Of a stretch of 64,000 bases of DNA, positions 63,780-64,000 are shown in pieces. Numbering within the stretch: position 1 is the stretch's first letter; every line of letters starts with the position of its first letter. The stretch covers positions 54,811,880 to 54,875,879 of the forward strand of contig CP141132.1 in assembly GCA_035236585.1 (NCBI GenBank). Reading direction: 5' to 3'. The position numbers and the translations under genes are program-made. Below the pieces are notes generated by a model. It did no database searches. It saw only the letters and a list, made by a program, of their open reading frames with translations, and was not told the origin of the DNA. This DNA comes from Warburgia ugandensis. Taxonomy: Eukaryota; Streptophyta; Magnoliopsida; Canellales; Canellaceae.

Positions 63780-64000
63780 CCTACAATGGAGTTTTCATAA
63801 AATTTATTAAAAATTCTAAAAAATAAATATATATATATTTTTATGAATTACATTGTTTTAGTATTCTAGTAAATTTTAGGTAAATTTTTTAATTTTTCTT
63901 AGTGCATAATCACTCTATTTCTTGAATTTTGGTACTTATTGCTATATTTATTTTTCAAGAAATTAGAAAAAAGAAAATTTGGCAAGTGGAGCTTCATCAA

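Overview
This window looks like nuclear DNA from a flowering plant with a large, repeat-rich genome. The evidence is a plant RanBP2-type zinc-finger gene with introns, Ty1/copia and Ty3/gypsy elements primed by initiator-Met tRNA, CACTA (En/Spm) transposase remnants, an Au-like SINE, a fragment of plastid ndhB inside nuclear DNA, and many long (CT)n microsatellites. I cannot name the species. Coordinates of element ends rest on terminal motifs and target-site duplications (TSDs) that I read directly. Domain calls rest on recognising conserved protein motifs by eye.

Layout. 1-2914: AT-rich DNA, then the right-hand part of a long LTR with a CT-rich tandem array. 3180-5415: broken CACTA transposase (minus strand) with flanking direct repeats and a subterminal inverted repeat. 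6021-9372: a solo LTR abutting a fragment of a sister LTR. 9459-19158: a full-length but internally deleted Ty3/gypsy element in minus orientation, LTRs over 3.1 kb, TSD ATTAC. 19159-23360: gene-poor DNA with microsatellites. 23862-25588: the only convincing host gene, a three-zinc-finger RanBP2-type protein of 148 residues on the minus strand with a TATA box, a 5'UTR intron and one coding intron. 26467-26700: a TRIM-like miniature element. 29789-43157: a copia element (plus) split by a second copia element (minus, 30887-39086), which itself carries a SINE at 35085-35262. 43206-43535: plastid ndhB fragment. 44300-53085: a third copia (minus), split by a palindrome-rich DNA element (46338-49168) and by a solo LTR (50285-52994). 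53090-55235: C-terminal half of a CACTA transposase (plus). 55465-58306: a solo LTR inside a CT microsatellite. 58930-61564: another solo LTR. 62340-64000: CT-rich DNA leading into the end of an Athila/Tat-like LTR and its primer-binding site.

How it fits together. Apart from the zinc-finger gene, the window is a record of nested insertions. Five-base TSDs that match exactly on both sides fix five events (ATTAC, ACTCC, GGCAT, ATAAC, ATACT), and an 18-bp imperfect TSD fixes the SINE. Several long LTRs share the same 5' and 3' modules in different combinations, which suggests exchange of promoter regions between related elements. I saw no CRISPR array, rRNA gene, functional tRNA gene or intact transposase. 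I did not find a clearly new biological system. The most unusual items are the modular LTRs, the antisense reading frame shared by two LTR copies, a transposon-protein domain beside a copia 3' LTR, and a solo LTR in a microsatellite with a new CA tract at the junction.
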